From the NCBI GenBank assembly GCA_030248215.1, contig JASANG010004124.1, positions 1-64,000 of the forward strand: a DNA stretch of 64,000 nucleotides. Reading direction: 5' to 3'. The notes beneath the pieces were generated by a model. That model did no database searches. It saw nothing but the letters and a program-made list of their open reading frames with translations, and was not told where the DNA came from. Positions within the stretch are counted from its first letter, which is position 1; the number at the start of each line of letters is the position of its first letter. Below are positions 36,401 to 48,300 of this stretch, piece after piece. The position numbers and the translations under genes are program-made. Origin of the DNA: Enoplolaimus lenunculus. Its lineage: Eukaryota; Nematoda; Enoplea; Enoplida; Thoracostomopsidae.

Positions 36401-37193
36401 CTTAATTATTTCAAATTGGCGTTGTAATCTCGTCATTTTTTTTGTCTATTTGGCTAAAAAACCTCTAGCGAGTGTGTGATTTCACGGTCTACATTACGTT
36501 TGCGGAATTTTAGTTGTGGTGGTTTGAATCTTGGAAATTTGTAAACTGTGAATCACATTTTTATGTTTACAATTTTCAACATTTGAATATCACTTTTTGA
36601 AATATGAATTAAAATTATTTTTAAAAAATAGAATTTCCCAAAATAATTTAGCAATAACATCCGCAAACCTAACTTACAATGTGCCTTAGAAAAGTACAAG
36701 CATCTACGGCGGATGTAATATTTTCCGGTTTAGGAATCGGATATGTTAGTGTCGTTAAGCTTTGCAGTTTTCAAAACGTGAATAGCAAAAATTTTCATGT
36801 TTTGTAAAATAGTAAATGTGCCAAAGACTGGAATCTTTTAATTCATGTTATATATCAATGAACCATTTGCATAGCAAATTTTTCAGCACGGTACTGTCAG
36901 TATTTAAGTCCTTTTACATATTACATTTCAAGCTCTCTAGCGTTCAGGATTGCAACTATGGTAACAAGTATTTGGGAGCATCCGCACTATTCAATGAATT
37001 CTATGTCAGGGAATCCTTTTGTTTTTTAAAGAAATGTTTTTGCCTCATCTACTAACAATTTCGGCCTGCAGGATTGATTGCAACGGATTTGGGACCAAGA
37101 ATGACGGTTTTTCTTACCTAATTAGAGTGAAACTAATAAAACTACAGATGTGAGCTATCTTGAGATACACATTTTAGTTGTTATCGAAAAATG

Positions 37194-37663
37194 GGTCCAT
37201 GTATAGAACAGGGCCGGATCGTTTTCCAGAGGGGCTGTAGTAGAGTCAGTTTAAGTTTCACACTAAATTTTTTGCTTAGACTTAGGCTTAGGAGTAGGCT
37301 CATCCTTACGCTTAGGCTTAGGCTTAACCCCTTCTCACATTGAGTTGCCTATAGGCAACTCAGCGCAGTGTATATACGGTAAATAATATATATCGCACCG
37401 TGTTTAACAATTGCAACACGTATACGTAGTACTAAATCACCACAAGACGTGAGAGCCCCCTCGGGCTCGAGCGTCAAGCTCCTATAGCTGAGTGGTGATG
37501 GTATACGCCTCCCACTCCAGTCACTGGAGTTCGAATCCTAGCATAAAAGTATATCTCAGGGGAAATAGAAAATATTCATGTGAGAAAGGGTTAAGCTTAG
37601 GCTTAGGCTTAGGCTTAGAAATATGCGTATACTACTGTTCCGGCCCTGTTCTATACATGGACC
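37194..37663 (+). mobile_element. TTAGGC-bearing MITE hosting a nested TTAA element
   Basis: Ends GGTCCATGTATAGAACAGGG are near-perfect inverted repeats, flanked on both sides by the 8-base duplication GAAAAATG (37186-37193 and 37664-37671). The TTAGGC core is split by the element at 37328-37590. Without that, it would be about 200 bases, like its relatives. Confidence 0.85.
37328..37590 (+). mobile_element. piggyBac-type TTAA-flanked element with tRNA-like core
   Basis: Flanked by TTAA on both sides (37324-37327 and 37591-37594). Ends CCCCTTCTCACAT and, in reverse, CCCTTTCTCACAT are inverted. A perfect 20-base palindrome lies at 37342-37361. Inside, TAGCTGAGTGGTGATGG reads as a pol III A box and GAGTTCGAATCCT as a B box about 30 bases later. 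Parts of the same element recur at 3925, 4126, 28580 and 62125. Confidence 0.75.
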
Positions 37664-38394
37664 GAAAAATGCATCAAGCCTACAAATTGTACTCAAGGTG
37701 CAAAATGTTTAGAGAATATATTTTCTTTAAATCCGGCTAATGTTCAACGGCCAGATGTCATATAATTTCTGCTAACTGCTAAAATGTGTACATTTGTTAA
37801 CAGCTGTGTTTAAATACGAGATGTATATAAGGGGCTTTTTCGGTCAAGACGCAAGTGTGCTATTTAGTAATTTTTTGTCCAATTTGGGCCCTTCATAACA
37901 TAACCTGCTTATTTCACAACCTATATTTGAATTTTTGAAAATTCTGACATCTGAACATAAATATTGTATATCTGCACATCACATCAATAAGACTAACAAT
38001 TTGAACTATGCACAAAACTTTTTTGCAGGTAGAGACTTGATATATATATATTTGGAAAAATATAGAATATATATACGTTATTTCAAACAATACTATAACT
38101 GAATAAAAATGCAGCAGTGCAGCTCAAACTTCTGCCCCCCTCACCGCAGTGTGATATATTCAGACAAGACATTGCAACAAGCAGCATTGAAGAAAATGCA
38201 ATTTGAAGCACAGGTTCTAAACATTTCTCAACGCTAAAAATTTTCTTTGAAGGTTTTTAGATGAGGGTAGTTCTAGAGTTGTGCTAAAATATAAAAAATA
38301 CTGATTTTTGAAAGTTTATATGAATCTACGTGTTCTAAACGGAGAGACGGCAATATATCTGTATTTTCAGCGAACCCAAGGTTAGACTGATATG

Positions 38395-38485
38395 CAAGCA
38401 GGAGTGGAAAACATTGGGATATATGTATATATACATAAACACACATATAGATATGTATATATCTGTACATGTGTTTATGTAGATA
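38395..38485. repeat. TATATG/CATATA microsatellite
   Basis: Imperfect alternating purine-pyrimidine run with several ATATGTATATATACATA stretches. Confidence 0.75.
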
Positions 38486-38489
38486 TTTA

Positions 38490-41140
38490 CAAAATAACTA
38501 GTAACTCGGGATGGGGTACAGTCATTTAGCTCCTACTGTGTAGCAGGAGAAGTTAAACAATGCAGAATGCTGGATTTTAAGAACAACACTGAAATACAAC
38601 CGCTGACTGCTTCTAAATGCCCAAAAATGCAGCAAAAAGCACTGCTTCGTTTTGCAATTAACAATGGCGCCAAAACTGACTAGCTATGTAGTTTAGCTTT
38701 GAGTGAGAAAAAATTATTAGCTACCTATTGCTCGGTATAACAAAATGTTATATATCTGTTTAATGCTTGCTTTTACAGTCCACCGCTCCAATCTGAGAAA
38801 AAAAAGCATATGTGGGAACGGTGGTACGTTTAGAGACGCTGCTAGAAACTGTTGCGAAGCGCTGAGTCAAAACAATATTCAAAATATTGCAAAAGTTTTG
38901 TATTTTTGCAAAACTTATATTTACTGTAGTAAATACAGTGGAATGTATCGTTTTTTTCTTCGCAATTTCTGCAGTCATTACTTTAATGTGTCATTTACAC
39001 TGTGAAATAATGGAAAAAATACCGATTTGCATCTGCAGTTTAAGCCAGGGTTTCATTTCGAGAGGGTTTAACCTTATAGTAATGGCAGACATTTACATCG
39101 AGCGTAATTAGACAGATTTTATTTAACCAAACAATTCTAAATATGGTAACCTGATTATTTTTTCTCATTTGTGTTGGAATTTCGGGGTTGCAAAGCCTCA
39201 TGTACGCCCTTTTTCGTGCTTACGTATATGATTTTGGTATGCTTTTTTTATTCGATTATGTTCTTAATGAACCGAAAAATATGTTTCAAATGTCACGTTA
39301 GAGTTATATTTGGAAGCAGACCGTGTTGAGATTTGAAAGAAAATCTCATAAAAGTATGAATTATTATTTTTTTACGAATAACTCAAATATATTTTCAATT
39401 ATTTACGGTATAAACGCGCTACTAGCGCTGACCACTAAAAATCATTATCTAGTGAACGCATGTATTTTATAGAATGCACTTCAAATTAAGTACAGCTCAG
39501 AATTAATCAAAATTGCTCTCTGATCAAAGCTGAACTGCAATTGGTCTCGGTCAATTAGGTAGTAATTGGCGTGAACAGAAAAATTGAAGAAGAATGAAAA
39601 TATGTTTTAACTGAGACAATTCGATTTTACACGCAATATCTGATGACGTGTCGAAATCGAAATCTTTATTTATCCTGCAATCTGTGTTTAAACTGAGCTC
39701 TGAAGTTAAATTGGTAGCTGGTTTGCTTCCGGAACTTTTCCATCATATCATCTGTCAGAGTTTTCTTTTCAATTTCTTTTCTTGCATATTTTACTTTTTC
39801 ATAACTTTGCGTGTTAAATTCACACCCCTGGAAAGGAATCAAATAAGTTCTTGAAAATATCTCGCGAATTAGCTGTCATATAGGCAAAACAATTGTCACC
39901 GTTTAGACTCAGCTTGCTAAACTTTGCCGAATGGTATATGACAATTGCTCAATTTTTTGACAGAAGTTTTTGGTTCCGATGGGGGGACCTCAACACCTCA
40001 AAGAGTCGACTTCTTCAAAAGTTCAAATTTATGTGTGGTGAGAAATGGCCATGGTAGGTTATGAAAAGCTCAAATATGTGAAATTTTTCAAATAGGAACC
40101 ATTTTTTGACAAACACAGACTGGGGAGACGGATATCGAATTAGATCTGTTTTTCCGTCAATCAGAAAGTTTCAGCAAAATTATTATATTAATGTCGTAAT
40201 AAACAGTTCAATGTAACAAAAAACGGAATAGCAAACTGGTCTAAAGGCAATTGATAGTTCGTATAAATAGCAGATTGACCTGTGACAAATAATGTTAGCT
40301 GAGATAAAAATTGATTTACACGTAGTGTATGATGTTGTTCTTTCAGAAGCAAAATCCTAACTTTTTCGATAATCTGCGTTTAAACATGAGCTTTAAAGTT
40401 GAATTTGATTTTTCTTGCATTAAGCCGTTAAAAACAGTTTTTGATAGCCGTTTTGCCGACAGTCAGAAAATTTTCAAAAATATTAATGTCGTAATAATTG
40501 TTCAAATGTTAAAATGAACGAAAAAACAGAAGTACTGCAACACTTTTTACTAAAAATTTTATAAAACATCGGTTTTAGGCAGACGGTAGGTAGGTAGCAA
40601 CTGTCAAAATGGTGATGGACATCGTAGCAGTTTTTTTTGAAAATTTAAATTTCTTAAAACGAGTTTGTTTGAATTTAACAATAAGACTCTTTTGTACTGC
40701 AGTTGCAAGAGTTTTTGCTCGCACTTTTAGCTAAACATTTTGACAATTTACTATCTGCTCTTTAGGTATTTTTCTCAGCTGTGGTGAGATTGGTATAACT
40801 TATGACTTATTATAAATGGACATCATAAATGCATTGTTTAAGAAAGTGGACGACTTATGTGTTGGACAGATTCCGAGAAAAATCCCGAGGTTACAACCTA
40901 AACTTAAACCTAAACTCAGATCGTATTTCTGATTGAACAAGAGAATAAATATGATTTTGCTATAAAACATTTACTAGAAAGCTTGATTCTGACGTCGCTA
41001 AATTTTCGCTGAGCGGCTCATAAAACAATTTGTTAGCCACAAACTGTCGCGGATGCGGCAATATGTGTCAAACATAAACACATGTTGCATCAGCTTTAAA
41101 ATAGAATGCTTACGGGTGTCAGTATCTTGATCTATTGTTA
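38490..41140. other. No gene seen
   Basis: AT-rich DNA. At about 39890-40130 lies a reversed, decayed relative of the 610-bp MITE at 9831 (CATAACCT, ATTTGAGCTTTTC and TGCCGAATGGTAT phrases). Confidence 0.35.
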
Positions 41141-41149
41141 ATTGACGGG

Positions 41150-41275
41150 CGTAAACAGTAGTATAAGCATATTCTTAAACCGTAAAGGTAAGCCAACAGT
41201 TAACAAAAGCCTAACCCTAACTTTAATTAGTCTAAAGCTTAAGTTTACTATATTGGAGTCCTGGTCTACTCCTCA
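41150..41275 (-). mobile_element. Decayed TTAGGC-bearing MITE
   Basis: CAGTAGTATAAGCATATTCTTAAACC, AAAGCCTAACCCTAAC and AGTCTAAAGCTTAAG phrases match the reversed form of the family, but the terminal repeats are eroded. Confidence 0.45.
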
Positions 41276-41279
41276 ACGT

Positions 41280-42190
41280 AAACATGAGCTGTATTTTGTA
41301 TAAACTGCTTCGATGAGATACCCTTCCTAAACTGGACTGCTTGGTTGACGTCAGCTTTAATTTGTAATGACAAAGTAAGCACAAAACAAGATTGTATTAA
41401 ATTGTGCGAAATTTCCGCATAAAGTTATTGGTGACCCCTATTTATGAGGGCCGAATATGACTTTGGATCAAAAAATACCAGTCCCCAAATAAGTTTCACG
41501 AAGAAAAAAATGCACGCTTTGGGTAGGGTAGAAAGCTAAGGATTGCCATACTTTTTTTTACTTTCCTACTATTTTTTGAAGGTAAAGATGTTTTTCACTG
41601 ATTGAACTTGATAGTTGTTAATAAATACTGAAATTACAAAATTCTTCATGCATTCATTGATCTCGTTTAAACATTTATTACATTTACATTAAAAAGTTTT
41701 TATGTTCATTTCAATAAATGTTTGGCAGTTATGTATTTCACAAGTTAAAAAATTAAATTTCAGACCCAAGAAGCCATTAGAAAAACTAATCTTTCAATAA
41801 CAAAATGACGCAAACGTTTCTTAAAAAACATTTTCAAATTCTAGTCCCAATTGCAATTGAATTATAGACATGAGCCGAGACAAATAGATTTAAAATCACG
41901 TACGCTTAAGTAATTAGTATGACCCACCTAAATCACCCTTTTACATTCTTCAGAATAATCTACTGGATTCTATATGTCAAAGAATTTTACATCGCCAAAC
42001 TTTTTACATTAGGTTCACATCCCGTCGAAAACAAATCCATGCTACGCCGCCCCTGTTAATTTTACAGACCTGTAATGTATTTTTAGGCTCTGGCCTGAAA
42101 TAGTAGCAGTCATTATAAACATATGACAGTAGATAAACAATAAATAGTAAATACTGCAAAATTTTATAAAGTAAAAGTGTTCTCTTTTCG
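41280..42190. other. Upstream region of FN3 gene, no motif called
   Basis: No exon seen. A segment near 42045 (GCTACGCCGCCCCTGTTAA) resembles the end of a hAT-like element. I see no clear promoter element. Confidence 0.3.
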
Positions 42191-42293
42191 GCAGCTGGGA
42201 GACCTCAGCAAGCGTCAAATTTACATTTACTGAGGTCCGGCCGAACTCTTATGGAGCACCTTGTTATTATAATTTAATAATCCTTCAGCGGCC

Positions 42294-42354
42294 ATGCTTT
42301 ATATACTTCGAATTTTGCTGTTTGCTTGTGTTGTTGTGCCATTTATTAATTGTG
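42294..42354 (+). CDS. FN3 gene exon 1, signal peptide
   Basis: Codes for a 20-residue hydrophobic leader ending VPFINC, then one base of the next codon (phase 1), before donor GTAAGT. The ATG is the first in this frame and sits in a good position for a short secretory leader. Confidence 0.85.
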
Positions 42355-45300
42355 GTAAGTTTTTTGCTGTTATGACCATGAGTGTCCTCGTATGGAACAG
42401 GTTGTGAAACAATCATAGGAATTAGACGTTTGCTAGGGCTTTAATTTTAGGCTAAGACTTGCACTCATGCTGGTATTTCAACGGTGTTGTAAAATAGTCT
42501 AATTTTTTATCTGAATATATGAATAGAAAGTTAAAGGAAGGCCGTAGCCATCTCCAACTTGCTAAGAGAGCTTAGCATGTTTCAGGATGGGCCCGCAAAG
42601 TTTTTAATGACTTATTGGCTAGCTTGAAGATATTTCAATTGGGCCAATATTTTTCCAGGAAAGACTGCCACTCTGCCCCCCACTGGATACGGGCCGGTCA
42701 AAGATCAAGTAAAATCAGATATCCGTTTCGGTTTCCGATAAAAATCGAAGCTCGTTTCTGTTTCGTTTACTGTTATAAAACTACCAGAAACTTAATTATT
42801 TTTGTGATCCAAATTAATTTTTAATCAAAACAAATCGGGCAATTTTTCGTTTTAGACTTGCTGCAGTTGTTCGATATGAAATATAAATGACGAAATTTAT
42901 CCAAAATCTTAAAAAACTTGCATGCATCCATAATTTTTTTATTTAATTTAAAAAGCCTTCTTAAATGTATTCATGGCTGAATTGTATTGGGCGAAAAGTA
43001 AAACATATTTGTGACTTTAATACTTCAATATCCGTTTTTGTTTCCGTTCTCGTTCACCGTCATTTATACAATCCGTTTTACACCATGACAATCCAGGGAA
43101 ATACAATCAACATTTTTAATTTCAGCCAATATTTCTGCAAAACTCACTGCTTCCAATAGTGCCAGATTAAAGCGTCAAACCGAACCGAACAGCGTTCTCA
43201 CAGTCGAATGGGAAGGCATTCATGCCGGCGTGGACGACGCTGTTATCAAGGGTTTCCGAGTGGAATATCGGCCCGAGTCTGAAAGAATATGGACCCAGCA
43301 CGACGGACTGATCCCATATAAAGGGTCCGATTATCAATATAGGGTCCGGATTAAAAACTTGCCCGGAAACCGAGTGTATTTTGTACGAATTAGCATTATT
43401 GATCGCGACGATAATGTAGTGATACAAACGCCTCCAATTAAAGCGCATTCTGAATCCGGAGCAGTCAAAGTGGTGTGCACTCCTGGTGAGTCTAAAAACA
43501 GAAAGTATATGCGGGGAGGGCGCATGACCCCCTTAGCTGCAGCACTGGGGTGGGGTTGTGGGAGCAATTGAGATAGTATGTTGTATTCCGGTGAGGGTTA
43601 TTGTTAGAGTTTATCGTAGGTCGGAGAATGGTTATTTATTGCATGTGGCTTCTTGGGGTCGACGTTTGGGGAACTTGCTTTTTAAGGGACTATGTTTTCT
43701 TGGCAAGCTAAATTTTACACTATGTGCTCACGCCAGTATCGAGGATAATGTTTGGCAGGCTGGACTCAGACTGTATAGAGTCGATTCGTAGCCAGTTCTA
43801 TCGAAAGCAAATTACGTTACGCAAAAACTAACTATCAGAAGTCTTTGATATTGTTTTTATTCATTTCATATATTTACTTTAAGTTTTTATTTTATTTTAT
43901 TTTTTTTCGTTTGTCAGGTCAACTGAGTGTGCCCAGCAATATACGGTTCGGATCAAAAGGATACAATACAATCGGGCTATCGTGGGAAGCACCGGAATGC
44001 GGAAAAGTTCGACATTTCATTGTTCGTACCGAAGGTATGATTTTTTATGTTTTTAAAAATTAATTCGTAGACATAAAACTTTATTGTGTATAAATTATTA
44101 CGAAACAACTGATTTAGTTCTTTCTGAAATTGTTAGCACAGTGCCAAAACAATAGACATTAGGCAGCAACTCGCGAAAATTGTCAAAACAATAAATATTA
44201 GACCGCAATTGGCGAAACAACTATCAGATCATTGAAAGTTTCACATTAACGGCTTGCCCTTCACTTGACATCAAACGTTGAAAAATTTAGTTTTTTTCAC
44301 TTTTAAGTATTTTATTTATGATTTTTAGTAATCCAACAAACCATAGATCGATTACTTGGTATTATAATGATTCTTCTTTTTGAGTGATTTTTTGTCATTT
44401 TAAAATTAACTATTCCTTCCAAATTTTTGTGTTTAGGTTCCGACGCGTGGTCTCGTTTTGACGTCCGTGAAGAGAAAACATCCGGTCAATCGATTAATAT
44501 CCGTAATTTGTTACCCGGAACTCGTTACAGTTTCCAGGTCAAAGCTGTCAGCACGACAGGACGTGAGGGTGATTGGTCTCCGATATTTTACGAAAACACT
44601 GACGGAAGAGGTAAGCCATTTTGTTTTCATATGTTTCCCTGCATATAATCAAATTCAAACCAACTGATTATCAGTTTCCTTATGAGAAGGGTCGCGTTTT
44701 GAGCCTTTTGAAAACTAAACTTCGGACTCTTTTTGGTAGGGTAAGTGAACCGAACGAAATCGTCCATTATATGAGTGCGACGTGGACAATAACTTTATAG
44801 CGAAGCAAGCAAGAACTCAGACATACTGTTGTCCTAAATTCAGCACAAAGTTTCAGTCTGGAGTCTGTCTGGACGAAAAGGTTGATCTGGGGGAAACTAC
44901 GGGATTGGGTTCCCCACGGGAGCCGCACTTAGTTAAAAATTTGCCGAAACGGTGTACCCTAAAATTGCGTTAGTCTTCAGCTTGCTCGCGAGTTATTTTT
45001 TTTTCAATATTTCACGTTAGACTGGTAATTCAGGACCGTAAACTAGGGGAGGGGATTGTAGGTGCAGGTATATGTCTTCCTAAAACTTTGACATAAACAA
45101 GAAAAAGGTAGTTTTTGAAACTTCATAATAACCTTGCTGGATTCAAGACGTCAAAAAATTTCGCTACTCGCTAGGCTCGCTTACGAAAAAATTTTACATC
45201 CCTCCCCTCCGAAATATAATCCAAGCTACGCCATTACCTGACTGGCTTTTGAGTAATCCGCTGACATAGAGATGACAGAATTTTTTCTCGCTTGCAAAAG

Positions 45301-48300
45301 CCTTTGCCTGGAACTTATAGCGCACTCGCTCAAGACATATAGTGAAGCTTTAGGCTGGTTTTGAACTCTCGCTTTCGGGAGGGTGTCGTCGTTGGGCAGG
45401 AGAATGCTCAGTCAACCTCAAATAAGCTATAAACAAAAATCTTGCATCGGTCAATGCTAAGTAACATTTAGTATGAACTCCAGCACCAAAATTTAGCTTT
45501 GAGCTGGTTCGCTTAGCATAGTTACCATTTATCTTCGATCGAAGTGAATTGTGAAAAACGTCGCTAGTGCAGCGAGCTAGAAGTTAAACGTAATTTTAGT
45601 ATCTAATGTAAATTATAATAACTTGTGTATTGAACTTGATTGGTGCGTGTTCCCTGACAACTACCCGACATAAAAGTTTAACATGCTCTTTGGTTCCAGC
45701 TTCAGCCTGATTTTAAATTTGCGCTGAAATTTTTTGAAATTTCCCAATATTTCAATATGATTTTATTTGAAAGTTTTTGCGCAAACAATAATTCAATAAG
45801 TAGCATTAACACTGACTTACACACGAACAGTTGCACATTGCAAATCTTTTCATATATTTTTCTGATCATTTTGTTTAATCCTCGCTGGCAAAATGTTTCG
45901 CTTTGACATAGGTGTACGAGCCAGCCAGCGGGCAAATAGGCTCTGCAGCTCGATGCTGGTTTGCTCCCAAAAAATGTCAGAAGTTTGAGCATTGCCCACA
46001 TACTTGACAGAAACGGTTTTTGAAAAAATATCTTTATCATGTTTATGAATGCTATTTTCGAAATATTATATTAGCAACTACTTAATAAAAGTTTTCGAAG
46101 TCGAAATTAGTCTATGCCAGGTTCGTTGCAAGTATAAAATTGATAAATTATATTCACCGCAAAACGGCAACATTTTTGTAAAAGCACCGTCGGATACAAA
46201 AGGTGACGCGCAAAAAATGAGTCAGTGCCGGTTTTAGCAAGTGCGCCCCCGGAACACTGATAATCATGAAACCCCCATAGACCACTGAAAATTTATCGAT
46301 ATGTAGCTTTGATTTGAGTTCATATACCCCGCCGCATATGTGCAGCATGTAGCAGTAACGATAACTATGACATGCATATACCTATATATACATATTTACG
46401 GACTAAGCGGTGCCCGCAGCCTCATAGCACTAGATACTGAAAATTTCTCGCTCTGCCAACTATACAAAGGGGCGGTTTAGCAAGTGCGGCACCCAAACCT
46501 GATATTTTTGGGACCTGGTAGACGACTTAAGAATTTGTAGATGTTCGATCTGTACATTTGTTCCTTTTGAATTCAGCTTTGCTTAGCCCTAGCCTTTGTC
46601 TGCCAATAAACAAAATTTCGTAAACGAAGCAAGCCTGAGGTCAAACACAATTTTTGTATAAAATCACACGTGAAACTTTCAATTTTGAGGGCCTACAGTT
46701 AATGAAACCTCGAGAGCAACGCGAGCCTGATGCAAGATGTGCCCCGTTCCCTCGGGAGGCGGGCGCTAATCCTGGCCTTAATAATAATCTGCAAAAAATT
46801 CCAAATGTTCTCAAATCAATCAGCTGTGGCTCTCTGGCGTAAATAGTGATTAACAATTACTGCGGCCCGACCTTATCCACCCCAGAAGAGCCATAACATT
46901 TACGCCATGAGTTTTAGCCGTACAATGGTTTTTGCAACTTTTCAAATTTTACAATTTATAACAGAAAAAGTAAAATGAATTTTTAAATTTTAAAACTAAA
47001 TTTTGAAAGTTGCCGATTTCAACAAGCGTATCGACCTGCGCACTAATGTAACAAGCGAGAAATGTTCCGCAATCGGGTAAAATTGTTGTGAAATTTTGCA
47101 ATTTAAGCACGTTGCAGTTTTGATGCGGTTTACGTTTGTGAATAATATTGGAATATATATTTCATTTCATACACCCCGTACCCTGAAATTTCAGAGTTAC
47201 ATTGAAAATTGAAATGATTATTTTAAACTTCTCTTAATTTAATCACTGGCGGAAATTTGCTTATTATATTTGAAGTGTTGATTATATCTTGTTATTTTTT
47301 ATGTATTTATAATAAGTTTTTTGCTTACCCGCGCAGGCCCGTGGACCTAATATTTGTACCCGGGCTCGGCCCAATCCCACATCCTTAACTGCTGCTATAG
47401 TAGACTATATTTGTTGACACGGATGCTACCGGTTAGCGTACGACACAATGTGCAATACATATCTTGCATATGCACCATTTAAGGACCTGCTTGCAGAATG
47501 ATAAAAATTTTTTCAATTAATTCGAAACACTGTATAGAATTTTAGAAAATTTTTAAATCCAAAACCTAACAATCATAAAAGTTGAACGCCTGCTGCAGGG
47601 ACGGAACATCCACCCGCATACCTGCCATTCGGTGGGGCCATGCTCCCCCATCCAAATCGGCAGAAACAAAAACCGTCGAAGTTTTAAAATGCGTCTGGCT
47701 TCTCGCTCGCTTCGTTCGCAAATTTGGGGACCCCAATCCTGAAGCATGGGGGAAGCCCCCATCAATGTCTGCACCGGCACTGGCCTGGTGGTGTTATTTA
47801 TATAACAGGATTAAAGCATTTTCGCTACATTTTGACACATTAATTTGTTTTGCTGACCAACGCTTCTTACACAGTGACAATAGATGTAGTTTTCATTCGA
47901 ATGATTGTTATCCGACATTTTATATTTTAAAGTGTGAGAAATATAATTTTTAGCAAATACCAGGAATGTCGTATTCTAGGGGACATAATACTGGGTAAAT
48001 TCGTTACCATACATTTTCATCGAACAATGGTAATTAAGGAGTTTTACAGTTTTGAAACAAAATTTTCAATATGTCACAGGCCCGTAGCCAGCTCACCATG
48101 GTAGGGGGGCTAAAATATTTTCAGCAGGGGCATTTAAAGGTTTTCAATAACTTACAAGCAAGAGTGAAAATGTTGTAGGGGGTCAAAAATTTCCCAGGGG
48201 GGCTAACCCTCCCCTGCCCCCCCTTGGCTACGGGCCTGTATGTCATTAGAATAAGAATAGTGTTTGGTTTATATCATCCATATAAACTTGACAGGTTAGG

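Noticed and set aside
37484-37541. Functional tRNA gene
   Set aside because: A and B boxes are good, but the flanks do not pair into an acceptor stem and the sequence is part of a repeated element.
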